This document shows positions 8,736-17,571 of a DNA stretch of 64,000 bases, piece by piece. This DNA is from JACVRN01 sp036389255. GTDB lineage: Bacteria > Acidobacteriota > Blastocatellia > Pyrinomonadales > Pyrinomonadaceae. A program made the position numbers and the translations under genes. The notes under the pieces are model-generated. The model worked only from the letters and a program-made list of their open reading frames with translations, searched no databases and was not told where the DNA came from. Positions within the stretch are counted from its first letter, which is position 1. Every line of letters begins with the position of its first letter. Where the stretch lies: positions 1 to 64,000 of the forward strand of contig DASVQI010000042.1 of NCBI GenBank assembly GCA_036389255.1, in the 5' to 3' direction.

Positions 8736-9859
8736 TCCCTGAGCGCTTCCAGTAATCGTGTGATGTCCTCATCGTTGTTGAAGAGGTGTGTGCTGACGCG
8801 TATGCCTTCGGGTTTTTCTGTGACGGGGATGGAGCGTGAGAAGAGGTATTCGGTCAGGGCTCTGGGGTCAGGAGCCGCTACGAGCGTCTGCGCGGAGCGC
8901 GTGGCTTCCATCTTCAGAGGCGAGAGCACGCGCCAGCCCGCTTCCCTAAGCTTCTCCGTCAGCGAGCGATTAAGCTCAAGGACGCGCGCTTCTATCCTCT
9001 CTGTTCCTATCTCCATAAATCGGCTGACGCTTGCGCCGAGCGCGAAGATTCCGGCGAAGTGCGGGCAGCCAAGCTCTGCGCGAGCGGCCGCGTCGTCTCG
9101 CACCTTGAAGTCCCGGCTATAAAGTAGCTGAAAGGGGTCTTCGACACTGAGCCAGCCGATTGCGCGCGCTTCTGTCTCCGCGAGCAACTCCCGTCTGAGG
9201 TAGACGAAGCCCGCGCCGTACCCGGCAGTCATCCACTTGTGGCCTGTCGCGCACAACGCATCAATCTTCATTCGCTTTACGTCCAACGCAAGCGCTCCAG
9301 CAGACTGGCTCGCGTTGACCACGAAAGCGTGGCGGCCTTTCATCTCGCCTATCTCTTCGAGCGGGGCTCGCAGGCCGTTAGAGAATTGAACGTGGCTCAG
9401 GCAGATGACGCCCGTGCGCGCAGTTATAGCCTGCCTGACATCCTCGGCTCCGACCACGCCGCCGCTCTCGCGCGCCTCTATTAACTCAAGGCCGCAGCCC
9501 CTGTGAATCCAGGGCCACGTAGAGACTGGAAATTCAAGGTCGCATGAGATGACCGGGCCGCGTGCCGCCAGAGCGTCTGCAATCAGATTCATGCCCGCAG
9601 AGGTGTTGGTAGTGAACGCAATCTCTTCCGGCTCGGCGTTGATGAAGCGGGCCACGCTCTGGCGTACGCGCTCGCGCCTGTCGAGCCACTCTTCCCAGCG
9701 CGCGTCCCCCTCTTCCGTCATCTCTCTGTAGAAAGTGGTGGCCGCCTCAAAAGCCTGCCGCATGACCGGCCCGGCGGCGGCGCTGTTCAAATAGGCCGTG
9801 CTGGCCGTCACCGGATAGTCACGCCTGACCTCTCGCCAGTCTATTTCTTCTACGCTCAT
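8711..9859 (-). CDS. class V aminotransferase (cysteine desulfurase-like)
   Basis: A 382-residue fold type I PLP enzyme. Recognisable parts are AYLNSAAAGPV near the N-terminus, EIAFTTNTSAGMN for cofactor phosphate binding, CLSHVQFSNGLRAPLEEI and ALCATGHKWMTAGYGAGFVYLRREL, with the PLP lysine in GHKW. There is no conserved Cys loop typical of IscS/SufS, so this could be an isopenicillin-N epimerase-like or other class V enzyme. The last residues (REWGIGTGG) are encoded by the G/C-rich palindromic repeat. It is divergent from the lysine operon. Confidence 0.85.
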   Translation of the reverse strand: MSVEEIDWREVRRDYPVTASTAYLNSAAAGPVMRQAFEAATTFYREMTEEGDARWEEWLDRRERVRQSVARFINAEPEEIAFTTNTSAGMNLIADALAARGPVISCDLEFPVSTWPWIHRGCGLELIEARESGGVVGAEDVRQAITARTGVICLSHVQFSNGLRAPLEEIGEMKGRHAFVVNASQSAGALALDVKRMKIDALCATGHKWMTAGYGAGFVYLRRELLAETEARAIGWLSVEDPFQLLYSRDFKVRDDAAARAELGCPHFAGIFALGASVSRFMEIGTERIEARVLELNRSLTEKLREAGWRVLSPLKMEATRSAQTLVAAPDPRALTEYLFSRSIPVTEKPEGIRVSTHLFNNDEDITRLLEALREWGIGTGG

Positions 9860-9890
9860 TCTAAATAGAGTCCCTCGTTATTATCTCAAC

Positions 9891-9919
9891 TTGACGCGCG
9901 CCTGTTGTCAGACTATCTT
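9891..9919 (+). promoter_or_regulatory. sigma-70 promoter of the lysine operon
   Basis: TTGACG (9891-9896), a 17-base spacer and TATCTT (9914-9919), about 73 bases ahead of lysA. AAGGAG at 9976-9981 is the ribosome binding site for the ATG at 9992. The leader is too short for a lysine riboswitch. Confidence 0.6.
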
Positions 9920-9991
9920 CGCCGGGGCGCGCGTCCGGTTATACATTTCTGCTTCGCGCCTGACGACCCATCTTGAAGGAGCTTTTATCAC

Positions 9992-11410
9992 ATGTCATCA
10001 ACAGGAGTCGCCTCAAACCCGGCATGGGCAATTCCGGGTTATTTAGAGACGAGGGGCGGCCATCTTACTATCAACGGCGTGGATGCGCCCGCGCTTGCGC
10101 GCGAGTATGACACGCCGCTCTTCGTCTTCTCAGAGCCGCGCATACGCTCGAACATAGAGCGGCTGAAAGCGGCGGCGCGAGCCGTAGAGCATCCGATGAA
10201 GTTCTGCTACGCGTCCAAGGCCAACTCGAACATGGCCGTCTTAAGGACTGTGCGCGACGCGGGCATTGACCTTGAGGTCAATTCGGGCGGCGAGCTTTAC
10301 AAGGCCCTTCGCTCAGGCTTTCATCCAGACCAGATTATCTTCAACGGCACCAGCAAGTCGCCTGCGGAAATCGAAGAGGCCGTGCGCGCGGGCATCTATT
10401 CAATCAACGTGGATTCCATCTACGAGATTGAGCTGATTGAAGAGGCCGCGCGCCGTCTTAACACTCGCGCCCGCATAGCCCTGCGGCTCGTGCCCGAGAT
10501 AGGGACGCGCTCGCACTTAGGGTTACAGACGGCGCTTCTGACATCCAAGTTCGGCATCTCTTCATCCGAAGTTCTGGAAGCCTTTCGCAGGGGGCTGAGA
10601 CATCCCGGCCTGATTCACCTCTGCGGCATACACATACACGTCGGCTCGCAGACGCCGGACGTAGAGCCGTTCGCGGCGGCCTTCAAGACTATGTGGGAGC
10701 ATCTGGTCACGATTCACCGCGAGACGGGCCACACGCTTGAGCACATAAACTTGGGCGGCGGCATCCCCGTCAACTACCTGCGCGACCGCTCCATGGCGGA
10801 CGAGCTGCCGGAGCACGAGCGCGACATGCTGGGCGCGGAGCTTGAGCCTTCGGAAGTGCTGCGAGCGGCCCTTCGCGCGGCGCGCGACGCGGCACGAGAC
10901 GCCGAAGCGGAGCACCTGCTTGAGCGCGTCACTATCCTGCTTGAGCCGGGGCGCAGCGTCATAGCCGACGCGGGACTCGTGCTGACGACCGTTCGCAACC
11001 TCAAGCGCAGGCCCGAGACGGACGACACATGGCTTCTGACCGACGCCGGATACAACATCCTGCTCTCCATGAACAACTACAAGTGGTACTACCATCTGAT
11101 TAACGCTTCGCGTGCGGACGAGGCGCACGAGGCTTTGTACAAGGTGGCGGGGCCGCTCTGTGATTCCGGCGACGTCTATTTCGACATAGAGCGCGAAGGC
11201 CGCCTGCCCGATTATCGCAGGCTGCCTGCCGATGTGCATTCGGACGAAGTGCTGGCGCTACTCAATAGCGGCGCGTACTCGCTGGCGCAGATGTTTCCCT
11301 ACAACGGCCGCCCACTGCCCGCAGCCGTCATGGTGCATCAAGGAGGCCGCGTCGAGCTGATTCGCCGCCGCGACACCTACGAAGACCTGATTGCAGGCGA
11401 TGTCTGGTAA
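9992..11410 (+). CDS. lysA: diaminopimelate decarboxylase
   Basis: Converts meso-2,6-diaminopimelate to L-lysine with PLP, the last step of lysine synthesis. Fold type III motifs are clear: FCYASKANSN with PLP lysine K76, CGIHIHVGSQ, INLGGGIPVNY, LLEPGRSVIADAG and AGPLCDSGD with the cross-subunit catalytic Cys. At 472 residues it is longer than the usual 410-430; an insertion around residues 260-305 (LEPSEVLRAALRAARDAARDAEAEH) accounts for part of this. It is first in a nine-gene operon in which most later genes overlap or nearly touch. Confidence 0.93.
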   Translation: MSSTGVASNPAWAIPGYLETRGGHLTINGVDAPALAREYDTPLFVFSEPRIRSNIERLKAAARAVEHPMKFCYASKANSNMAVLRTVRDAGIDLEVNSGGELYKALRSGFHPDQIIFNGTSKSPAEIEEAVRAGIYSINVDSIYEIELIEEAARRLNTRARIALRLVPEIGTRSHLGLQTALLTSKFGISSSEVLEAFRRGLRHPGLIHLCGIHIHVGSQTPDVEPFAAAFKTMWEHLVTIHRETGHTLEHINLGGGIPVNYLRDRSMADELPEHERDMLGAELEPSEVLRAALRAARDAARDAEAEHLLERVTILLEPGRSVIADAGLVLTTVRNLKRRPETDDTWLLTDAGYNILLSMNNYKWYYHLINASRADEAHEALYKVAGPLCDSGDVYFDIEREGRLPDYRRLPADVHSDEVLALLNSGAYSLAQMFPYNGRPLPAAVMVHQGGRVELIRRRDTYEDLIAGDVW

Positions 11411-11424
11411 GAAGATAAGAACAG

Positions 11425-12852
11425 ATGGAGATTTCCGAGAGGCCCACAGTCATGAAGTTCGGCGGCACGTCCGTCGAAGACACTGCGGCGTTCGAGCGCG
11501 TGGCCGGGATTGTAGAATCAAGGCGCGATGCTCGCCCGGTGGTCGTCGTCTCGGCCATGAGCCGCTTCACGGACGCGCTGCTTGAGAGCGTTGAGCGCGC
11601 GGCTGGCGGCGACGCGGAGGGCGCGACACGCTCTCTGGACGCGCAGTTCGAGCGGCACACGGAAGTCGCGCGCAGGCTCTCCGACCGTGAAGCGCGAGAC
11701 GCTGCGTGGTCTGCGATTGAGACTGCAAAGCGAGAGACGAACGAGCTCCTGCGTATAGTCGCGCAGCATCCTGTGACGCGCCCGCCCTTGCAGGACGAGA
11801 TAGTCTCTTACGGCGAGCGGCTTTCGGCGCTTCTGCTTGCTTCCCTGCTCTCTGCGCGTGCGGTCGCTCGCGCGCAGTACGTGGACGCGCGGCGCTGCGT
11901 CAGAACGGACGACGAATACGGGAACGCCTCGCCCATCTACGAAGAGACGCAAACCGGCACGCGCCGCGAGCTTCTCCCCTTGATTAAGTCTTCCGTCGTC
12001 CCAGTGCTGGGCGGCTTCATAGCATCCAGCCTGAAGAACGCCACTACGACACTGGGGCGCGGCGGCTCCGATTACACTGCGGCTCTGGTTGGCGCTTGCT
12101 GCGAAGCGCGCGAGATTGAAATCTGGACGGACGTGACGGGCGTGCTCACGGCAGACCCGCGCGTAGTCAACAGCGCACGCACCATACGTTTGCTCTCATA
12201 CTCGGAGGCCGCCGAGCTTGCCTACTTCGGCGCTAAAGTTCTTCATCCGAAGACGATTCAACCGGCGGTCGAGCGGCGCATCCCCGTTCGCATCTGCAAC
12301 TCGCGCGCGCCCGAAGAGGCAGGCACGCTGGTCTGTTTCGAGACTGAGGCCGTGCCGCGCACCGTCAAGGCTATAGCGCACAAGACGGGCATCACGACTG
12401 TTCAGATAACATCGGGCCGCATGCTGGGCGCGTACGGCTTCCTGCGAGCCATCTTTGAAATCTTCGACCGGCATCGCACGGCTGTTGACGTGGTGACGAC
12501 TTCGGAGGTCAGCGTCTCAATCTCGCTCGATGACGCGAGCAACCTGCCCGCGATTCTGGAAGAGCTGAAGCGGCTGGGCGAAGTCGAAGTTGAAAGGGAG
12601 CGCGCAATCGTCTGCGTGGTGGGCGAGGGCCTGCGCTCCACGCCCGGAATAGCTTCGATGGTCTTTTCCACCATCAGCGACATAAACGTCTCGCTCGTCT
12701 CTCAGGGAGCATCCAGCATCAACCTGACGTTCGCCGTTGAAGGAGCGCACGCGGATGAAGTCGTCAGGCGTCTTCACGAAGCCTTCTTCGAGCGGGAGGC
12801 CGGGAATAAAGACCGTACAGTCAAACTTGCATCGAAGGGCAGGGCGCGGTGA
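11425..12852 (+). CDS. lysC: aspartate kinase
   Basis: Phosphorylates aspartate, the first step toward lysine, threonine and methionine. The N-terminal kinase motif MKFGGTSVEDTAAFERV starts at residue 10; IKSSVVPVLGGFI and TLGRGGSDYTAALVGA are the nucleotide and aspartate sites. The C-terminal third holds two ACT domains (ITTVQITSGRMLGAYGFLRAIFEIF, then VCVVGEGLRSTPGIASMVFSTIS and SLVSQGASSINLTFAV). The enzyme is therefore probably feedback-controlled by lysine and/or threonine. It has no homoserine dehydrogenase domain. It starts 14 bases after lysA and its last codon overlaps the GTG of the next gene (GTGA). Confidence 0.93.
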   Translation: MEISERPTVMKFGGTSVEDTAAFERVAGIVESRRDARPVVVVSAMSRFTDALLESVERAAGGDAEGATRSLDAQFERHTEVARRLSDREARDAAWSAIETAKRETNELLRIVAQHPVTRPPLQDEIVSYGERLSALLLASLLSARAVARAQYVDARRCVRTDDEYGNASPIYEETQTGTRRELLPLIKSSVVPVLGGFIASSLKNATTTLGRGGSDYTAALVGACCEAREIEIWTDVTGVLTADPRVVNSARTIRLLSYSEAAELAYFGAKVLHPKTIQPAVERRIPVRICNSRAPEEAGTLVCFETEAVPRTVKAIAHKTGITTVQITSGRMLGAYGFLRAIFEIFDRHRTAVDVVTTSEVSVSISLDDASNLPAILEELKRLGEVEVERERAIVCVVGEGLRSTPGIASMVFSTISDINVSLVSQGASSINLTFAVEGAHADEVVRRLHEAFFEREAGNKDRTVKLASKGRAR

Positions 12853-13883
12853 ATATCTTTGAGCTGACGCGAGAGCTTATAGACATCCCGTCTTTGACGG
12901 GAGATGAAGAGGCCGTGGGACTTTTCCTCGCGCGCACACTTTCCGGACTTGGCTATCGGGTGGAGCGCCAGGAGATGGAGCCCGGACGCGCCAACGTCAT
13001 CGCAACCGTGAAGGAAGCTACGCCGACTATAGTCTTCTCGACCCACATGGACACCGTGCCGCCATACATCCCTTCGGAAGAGGACGCGCACTTCATACGC
13101 GGGCGCGGCTCCTGCGACGCCAAGGGCATCATCGCCGCGCAGATTGCGGCAGCCGAGCGGCTACGCGCGGAAGGCATCAGTCAAATCGGTCTTCTCTTCA
13201 CGGTTGACGAAGAGCTGGGGAGCCGTGGCGCGGATTTTGTCAACACGCATCCGGTGGCCCAACATTGCCGCTTCATGATTAACGGAGAGCCGACGGACAA
13301 CCGGCTGGCCGTGGGCACGAAAGGCTCTCTGCGCCTGATGTTGAAGACAAAGGGGCGCGCGGCGCATTCGGCCTATCCTGAGCAGGGCGAGTCTGCCATT
13401 GAAAAGCTGCTGGATGTGCTGGCGGACGTTCGCGCTCTTCGTTGGCCCACGGATGCTCGCTTAGGCGAGACTACCTGTAACATAGGAGTCATACGCGGCG
13501 GCAGTCGCCCCAACGTCATACCGGCTGAAGCCGAGGCCGAATTACAGCTCAGGCTGGTGACGGAAGTACGGCCCGTGCGCGAGATGCTTGAGCAAGCCGT
13601 AAGGGGACGCGCGGAGATTGAATATCTGTCGGAAGCCGCGCCCATAAGCCTGCTGACGCTCGAAGGCTTCGAGCAGTGCGCCGTGCGCTTTATGACCGAC
13701 ATTCCGCACCTCTCGAACTGGGGCACGCCGCTTCTCTTGGGCCCCGGCTCAATCCTCGTCGCGCACACAGACGAAGAGCGCGTCAGCAAGCGGGAACTGG
13801 AAGAAGCAGTCGAGCTATACACACGGCTCGCGCACACGCTACTGAAGGAGTCTGGAGAGTCTGGAGAGTCTGTAGAGTCCTGA
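12849..13883 (+). CDS. dapE: M20 family deacylase, probable succinyl-diaminopimelate desuccinylase
   Basis: An M20 metallopeptidase-fold amidohydrolase, start codon GTG overlapping the lysC stop by 4 bases. Metal ligands and catalytic residues are visible in STHMDTVPP, GRGSCDAKGIIAAQ and VDEELGS, and in the C-terminal AHTDEE. The dimerisation domain carries GRAAHSAYPEQGESAIEKL. The operon also encodes dapD (succinyltransferase) and an aminotransferase, which fixes the succinylase route and makes DapE the natural role. ArgE- or LysK-like deacylases are alternatives by sequence. The C-terminal tail ESGESGESVES is read out of a GGAGAGTCT repeat array that continues past the stop. Confidence 0.85.
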   Translation: MNIFELTRELIDIPSLTGDEEAVGLFLARTLSGLGYRVERQEMEPGRANVIATVKEATPTIVFSTHMDTVPPYIPSEEDAHFIRGRGSCDAKGIIAAQIAAAERLRAEGISQIGLLFTVDEELGSRGADFVNTHPVAQHCRFMINGEPTDNRLAVGTKGSLRLMLKTKGRAAHSAYPEQGESAIEKLLDVLADVRALRWPTDARLGETTCNIGVIRGGSRPNVIPAEAEAELQLRLVTEVRPVREMLEQAVRGRAEIEYLSEAAPISLLTLEGFEQCAVRFMTDIPHLSNWGTPLLLGPGSILVAHTDEERVSKRELEEAVELYTRLAHTLLKESGESGESVES

Positions 13884-13945
13884 GAGTCTATAGAGAAGAA
13901 TGACTTCCGGCTCTCCAGACTCTCCAGACTCTCTAGACTCTCCGG
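13846..13945. repeat. GGAGAGTCT iterated inverted repeat
   Basis: Several copies of the 9-mer GGAGAGTCT run from the end of dapE. They are followed by their complement (AGACTCTCC iterated, about 13912-13945), so the region can form a long hairpin. It lies inside the lysine operon between dapE and dapB and includes the last codons of dapE. It may stabilise the upstream message or attenuate the downstream part. Confidence 0.75.
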
Positions 13946-13965
13946 ACTTAATTGAAGGGTGAGTG

Positions 13966-14688
13966 ATGAGAATCGCACTAATCGGGCATGGCGCTATGGG
14001 GCGGCTGGTTGAGGCGAGGGCGCTTGAAGAGGGCCATCGTGTAGCTCTGGTGCTCACCTCCTCGGACATGCTGCAAAGGGTGGAGGAGGTGGCCGAGCGG
14101 CTCAAACAGAGCGCCGACGTGGCCATAGACTTTTCCGTAGCCGACGCCGTCCTTAACAACATCTCCGCGTGCATGACGGCGGGCGTCCCGCTCGTGGAAG
14201 GGACTACGGGGTGGAACAAGGAGGGCGTCAACGTGGAGCGCTTCGTTGAGAAGAATAAGGGCGCGCTTGTGTACGGCGCGAACTTCTCAATCGGCGTCAA
14301 TCTCTTCTATCGCGTGATAGAGCGGGCCGGAGAGCTTTTCGAGGGGCTGGACGAATACGCTCCCTTTATAGAAGAGGCGCATCACGCGCGAAAAAAGGAC
14401 GCTCCTTCGGGGACGGCGCTGCGCTTAAAAGAGCTGCTTTCAGCCCGCTTGAAGCGCGAGATTCCCGTCTCAAGCACCCGCGCCGGCTTCATTCCGGGCA
14501 CGCATCGCGTAGGCTTCGACGGCCTCGCTGACCAAATCACGCTGACGCACACCGCCCGCTCGCGCGAGGGCTTCGCGGCGGGCGCTCTGCTGGCCGCTCG
14601 CTGGATAATCGGGCGCACGGGCGTCTACGAGTTCTCCGAGGCGTTTGACGATATTCTCAAAGAGAGGATGATGAGAAAATGGCTATAG
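13966..14688 (+). CDS. dapB: 4-hydroxy-tetrahydrodipicolinate reductase
   Basis: Reduces hydroxy-tetrahydrodipicolinate with NAD(P)H. The Rossmann start MRIALIGHGAMGRLVE is followed by IDFSVADAV, VEGTTGWN and FSIGVNLF. The family signature EAHHARKKDAPSGTALRLKE carries the catalytic His pair and Lys. At 241 aa it is slightly short for the family (about 250-270). ATG at 13966 is preceded by an in-frame GTG at 13963, and GAAGGG at 13954-13959 could serve either. The 3' end overlaps dapA by 10 bases. Confidence 0.92.
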   Translation: MRIALIGHGAMGRLVEARALEEGHRVALVLTSSDMLQRVEEVAERLKQSADVAIDFSVADAVLNNISACMTAGVPLVEGTTGWNKEGVNVERFVEKNKGALVYGANFSIGVNLFYRVIERAGELFEGLDEYAPFIEEAHHARKKDAPSGTALRLKELLSARLKREIPVSSTRAGFIPGTHRVGFDGLADQITLTHTARSREGFAAGALLAARWIIGRTGVYEFSEAFDDILKERMMRKWL

Positions 14689-15605
14689 AGACTGGCTGGC
14701 TCAAAGGGTGTGCGACGGCTCTCGTGACGCCTTTCAAACGGGAAGGCCCGGTTGACGAGGCTCGGATGATTTCGCTCATAGAGCGGCAGATTGCGGGCGG
14801 CGTCTCGCTGCTTGTGCCGTGCGGCACCACGGGCGAGAGCGCTACCATGACGGAAGAGGAAGACCGCCGCGTGATAAAGCTCACGATTGAGGCGGCCCGT
14901 AAATCCGGCGCGCGAGTCATAGCCGGAACCGGGAGCAACTCGACCGCCGCGTCAATCGAATATTCCGTGAGCGCTAAAGAGATGGGCGCGGACGCTGTGC
15001 TGGTCGTAGCTCCCTTCTACAACAAGCCCACTCAGGCCGGACTCTACGCCCACTTTCGCGCAGTAGCCGAAGCCATACATCCCTTGCCTGTGGTCGTCTA
15101 CAACGTGCCGGGACGCACCTCTTCGAACATCTCCGCGCAGACGGTTCTGAAACTGGCGCGCGAGGTGGAGAACATCTCGGCCGTCAAAGAGGCTTCGGGC
15201 AACCTCTCGCAGATTATGGAAATCCTGCGCGAGCGCCCCGCACATTTTCGAGTGCTGTCGGGCGACGACGCGGTGACGCTTCCCCTGATTGCTCTCGGAG
15301 CCGACGGCGTCATCTCCGTTGTCTCAAACGAAGCGCCCGGCCTGATGACGGAGATTGTCAACCTTGCGCTCGAAGGCAGGTGGGAAGAGGCGCGCGCGGC
15401 TCACTACCGTCTGCTGCCTTTGATGGAGGCGAACTTCATAGAATCGAGTCCTGGGCCGGTCAAGGCCGCCATGGGCCTAATGGGCTTGCTCGAAGAGAAT
15501 CTTCGCCTGCCGCTCGTGCCCGTAGAGGAGAAGACGCGAGAGACTTTGCGCCGTATCCTGACGGATGCAGGACTCCTGAAGGAGAACTTTCATGCGGCTT
15601 CGTGA
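14679..15605 (+). CDS. dapA: 4-hydroxy-tetrahydrodipicolinate synthase
   Basis: Condenses pyruvate with aspartate semialdehyde at the lysine branch point. This is a TIM-barrel lyase of 308 aa with PCGTTGES (T50, T51), VVVYNVPGRTSSNIS (Y141) and ISAVKEASGNL, with the Schiff-base lysine K170. It overlaps dapB by 10 bases and dapD by 14, so translation is probably coupled. The other DHDPS-like aldolases (NanA, KDG aldolase) are much less likely given the operon. Confidence 0.94.
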   Translation: MAIETGWLKGCATALVTPFKREGPVDEARMISLIERQIAGGVSLLVPCGTTGESATMTEEEDRRVIKLTIEAARKSGARVIAGTGSNSTAASIEYSVSAKEMGADAVLVVAPFYNKPTQAGLYAHFRAVAEAIHPLPVVVYNVPGRTSSNISAQTVLKLAREVENISAVKEASGNLSQIMEILRERPAHFRVLSGDDAVTLPLIALGADGVISVVSNEAPGLMTEIVNLALEGRWEEARAAHYRLLPLMEANFIESSPGPVKAAMGLMGLLEENLRLPLVPVEEKTRETLRRILTDAGLLKENFHAAS

Positions 15606-16425
15606 AGAGATAGAAGCGCTCTTCGCTTCCGAGAAGAAGGGTTTTACGGACAAAGACCTCGCTGTCTTTGCCGACTTCAAGGCGGCGCTCAACAGTGGCC
15701 GCGTGCGCGCAGCCGAGCGCGACGACGCGGGCGCTTGGAAAGTCAATCAATGGGTGAAGCGAGGGATACTGCTTGGCTTCCGCATGGGCACGCTGACAGA
15801 CATGTCCGTAGGATACGCCCTGCATTTCTTCGACAAGAGCACTTATCCGGTGCGCTCCATGACCGTGGCGAACAACGTGCGAATCGTGCCCGGCGGCTCA
15901 AGCATACGCGACGGCGCTTACATAGCGCCCGGCGTGGTCTGCATGCCGCCAATGTACGTCAACGTGGGCGCGTACGTTGACGAAAACACCATGATTGACA
16001 GCCACGCGCTCGTCGGCTCCTGCGCGCAGATTGGAAAGCGAGTGCATCTCTCGGCGGCGGCGCAGGTCGGCGGCGTGCTTGAGCCTGTAGGCGCGGCCCC
16101 GGTCGTCATAGAAGACGACGTGCTGGTTGGCGGCGGCTGCGGCGTCTATGAGGGAACGATTGTGCGGGAGCGAGCGGTGCTGGCAGCCGGAACAATCCTG
16201 ACAGGCTCCACGCCCGTCTTCGATTTGGTTCGCGGCGAAGTCTACCGCAGGACAGAGGATTCTGTGCTTGAGATTCCTGCGGGCGCGGTGGTTGTCCCCG
16301 GCTCTCGCGCTCTGACTTCTGAGCAGGGGAAGGCGTGGGGCCTTTCAGTCTACGCTCCTGTGATTGTTAAGTATCGTGACGAGAAGACGGACGCCTCGGC
16401 ACAGTTGGAGGACTTTCTTCGTTGA
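15592..16425 (+). CDS. dapD: tetrahydrodipicolinate N-succinyltransferase
   Basis: Transfers succinyl from succinyl-CoA to tetrahydrodipicolinate. The 277-residue length matches the DapD family. An N-terminal helical domain is followed by a left-handed beta-helix of hexapeptide repeats from about residue 95 (GSSIRDGAYIAPGVVCMPPMYVNVGAYVDENTMIDSHALVGSCAQIGKRVHLS). A C-terminal region has GAVVVPGSRALTSEQGKAWGLSVYAPVIVK, typical of DapD. It overlaps dapA by 14 bases; its stop overlaps the TTG start of the next gene. Confidence 0.94.
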   Translation: MRLREEIEALFASEKKGFTDKDLAVFADFKAALNSGRVRAAERDDAGAWKVNQWVKRGILLGFRMGTLTDMSVGYALHFFDKSTYPVRSMTVANNVRIVPGGSSIRDGAYIAPGVVCMPPMYVNVGAYVDENTMIDSHALVGSCAQIGKRVHLSAAAQVGGVLEPVGAAPVVIEDDVLVGGGCGVYEGTIVRERAVLAAGTILTGSTPVFDLVRGEVYRRTEDSVLEIPAGAVVVPGSRALTSEQGKAWGLSVYAPVIVKYRDEKTDASAQLEDFLR

Positions 16426-17561
16426 CGGAGTTTGAGCCAGCAGGAAGATTGCGCGGCATACGGAAGAGCGCCATACGGCAGCTCTTTGACAGGGCGCGTC
16501 CCGGCAGCATCAATCTGGGATTGGGCGAGCCTGACTTGCCTACGCCCGGCGTGATTCGCCGCGAAGCCGTGCGCGTGATAAGCGAGGAGCAGAACGGCTA
16601 CACCAGTCACGCCGGGCTCCCGGCTTTACGAGAGCGCGTTGCCGGTGATTACCGTGGGCAGGGCATGACGCCCGAACAGGTCATCATCACGGCGGGCTCG
16701 CAGGAAGCGCTCTACCTCGCGTTGATGACGATTGTTGACGAGGGCGACGAGGTGCTTCTGCCTGACCCCGGCTTCGTTGCTTATCCGACGATTGTGCGAA
16801 TGGCCGGTGGCGTGCCTGTCTTTTATAGACTTCCCGCAGAGCGCCACTTCGGGTTCGACGCCGGAGAGTTCGCCCGAAGCCTGACGCCGAGGACAAAAGC
16901 GGTCGTCGCCATCAGCCCGTCGAATCCTACGGGCCGCATACTCTATCCGAAAGATTTAGAGGCGATGGCCGACGCGCTCAGGGGCACGGGCGTCTTAGCC
17001 ATCAGCGACGAGATTTACCGCGAGCTCTATTTCACAGACGCCCGTCCTCATTCGCTATCCGATTACTACGAGTGCACGCTTGTCATAGGCGGGTTGTCGA
17101 AATCCATGAGCATGACGGGCTGGCGTCTTGGCTGGCTCTGCGGCGACCCCGGAGTGATTAAGTCCGCGCTGGTGCTGCACGGCTATGTGACGACCTGCGC
17201 CTCGACTGTCTCGCAGAAGGCCGCGCTGGCAGCATGGACGGAAGAGGCCGCGACGGAGCGCGCGAAGGCCCGCAGTATCTTCAGCGAGAGGTGTCATCAC
17301 CTGCTCTCGCTCATCTCGGCCGAGCTTTCTTTGAGCGCGGTCACACCCGAAGGCGCTTTCTATACGATGATGAATGTAGGCGCTCACGGCACGTCTATGG
17401 AGGTGGCGGAGCGGCTGCTTGAGCACGGCGTGATAACGGTTCCGGGAGGGGCGTTCGGTCGTGAGAGCGAAGGCTACCTGCGAGTCTCCTTCTGCGCGGA
17501 CTTGGCCGCGCTGACCGAAGGCGTGCGCCGCATTCGAGAGGCATTAAGAGATATCAGATAG
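16422..17561 (+). CDS. dapC: class I/II PLP aminotransferase, probable N-succinyl-DAP aminotransferase
   Basis: Starts with TTG overlapping the dapD stop (TTGA). Fold type I aminotransferase motifs are intact: NLGLGEPDLPTP, AGSQEALYLA, ISPSNPTGR (N168), ISDEIY (D196, Y199), GGLSKSMSMTGWRLGW (PLP lysine K227) and the C-terminal Arg in LRVSFCA. By position in the operon it most likely transaminates N-succinyl-2-amino-6-ketopimelate (DapC role). An AspC-like role is possible from sequence alone, so the symbol is context-based. Confidence 0.8.
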   Translation: MTEFEPAGRLRGIRKSAIRQLFDRARPGSINLGLGEPDLPTPGVIRREAVRVISEEQNGYTSHAGLPALRERVAGDYRGQGMTPEQVIITAGSQEALYLALMTIVDEGDEVLLPDPGFVAYPTIVRMAGGVPVFYRLPAERHFGFDAGEFARSLTPRTKAVVAISPSNPTGRILYPKDLEAMADALRGTGVLAISDEIYRELYFTDARPHSLSDYYECTLVIGGLSKSMSMTGWRLGWLCGDPGVIKSALVLHGYVTTCASTVSQKAALAAWTEEAATERAKARSIFSERCHHLLSLISAELSLSAVTPEGAFYTMMNVGAHGTSMEVAERLLEHGVITVPGGAFGRESEGYLRVSFCADLAALTEGVRRIREALRDIR

Positions 17562-17571
17562 AGGAATTTGT

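Noticed and set aside
9860..9991. Lysine riboswitch in front of lysA
   Set aside because: The leader after the promoter is only about 70 bases, too short for the five-helix L-box, and no terminator stem is present.
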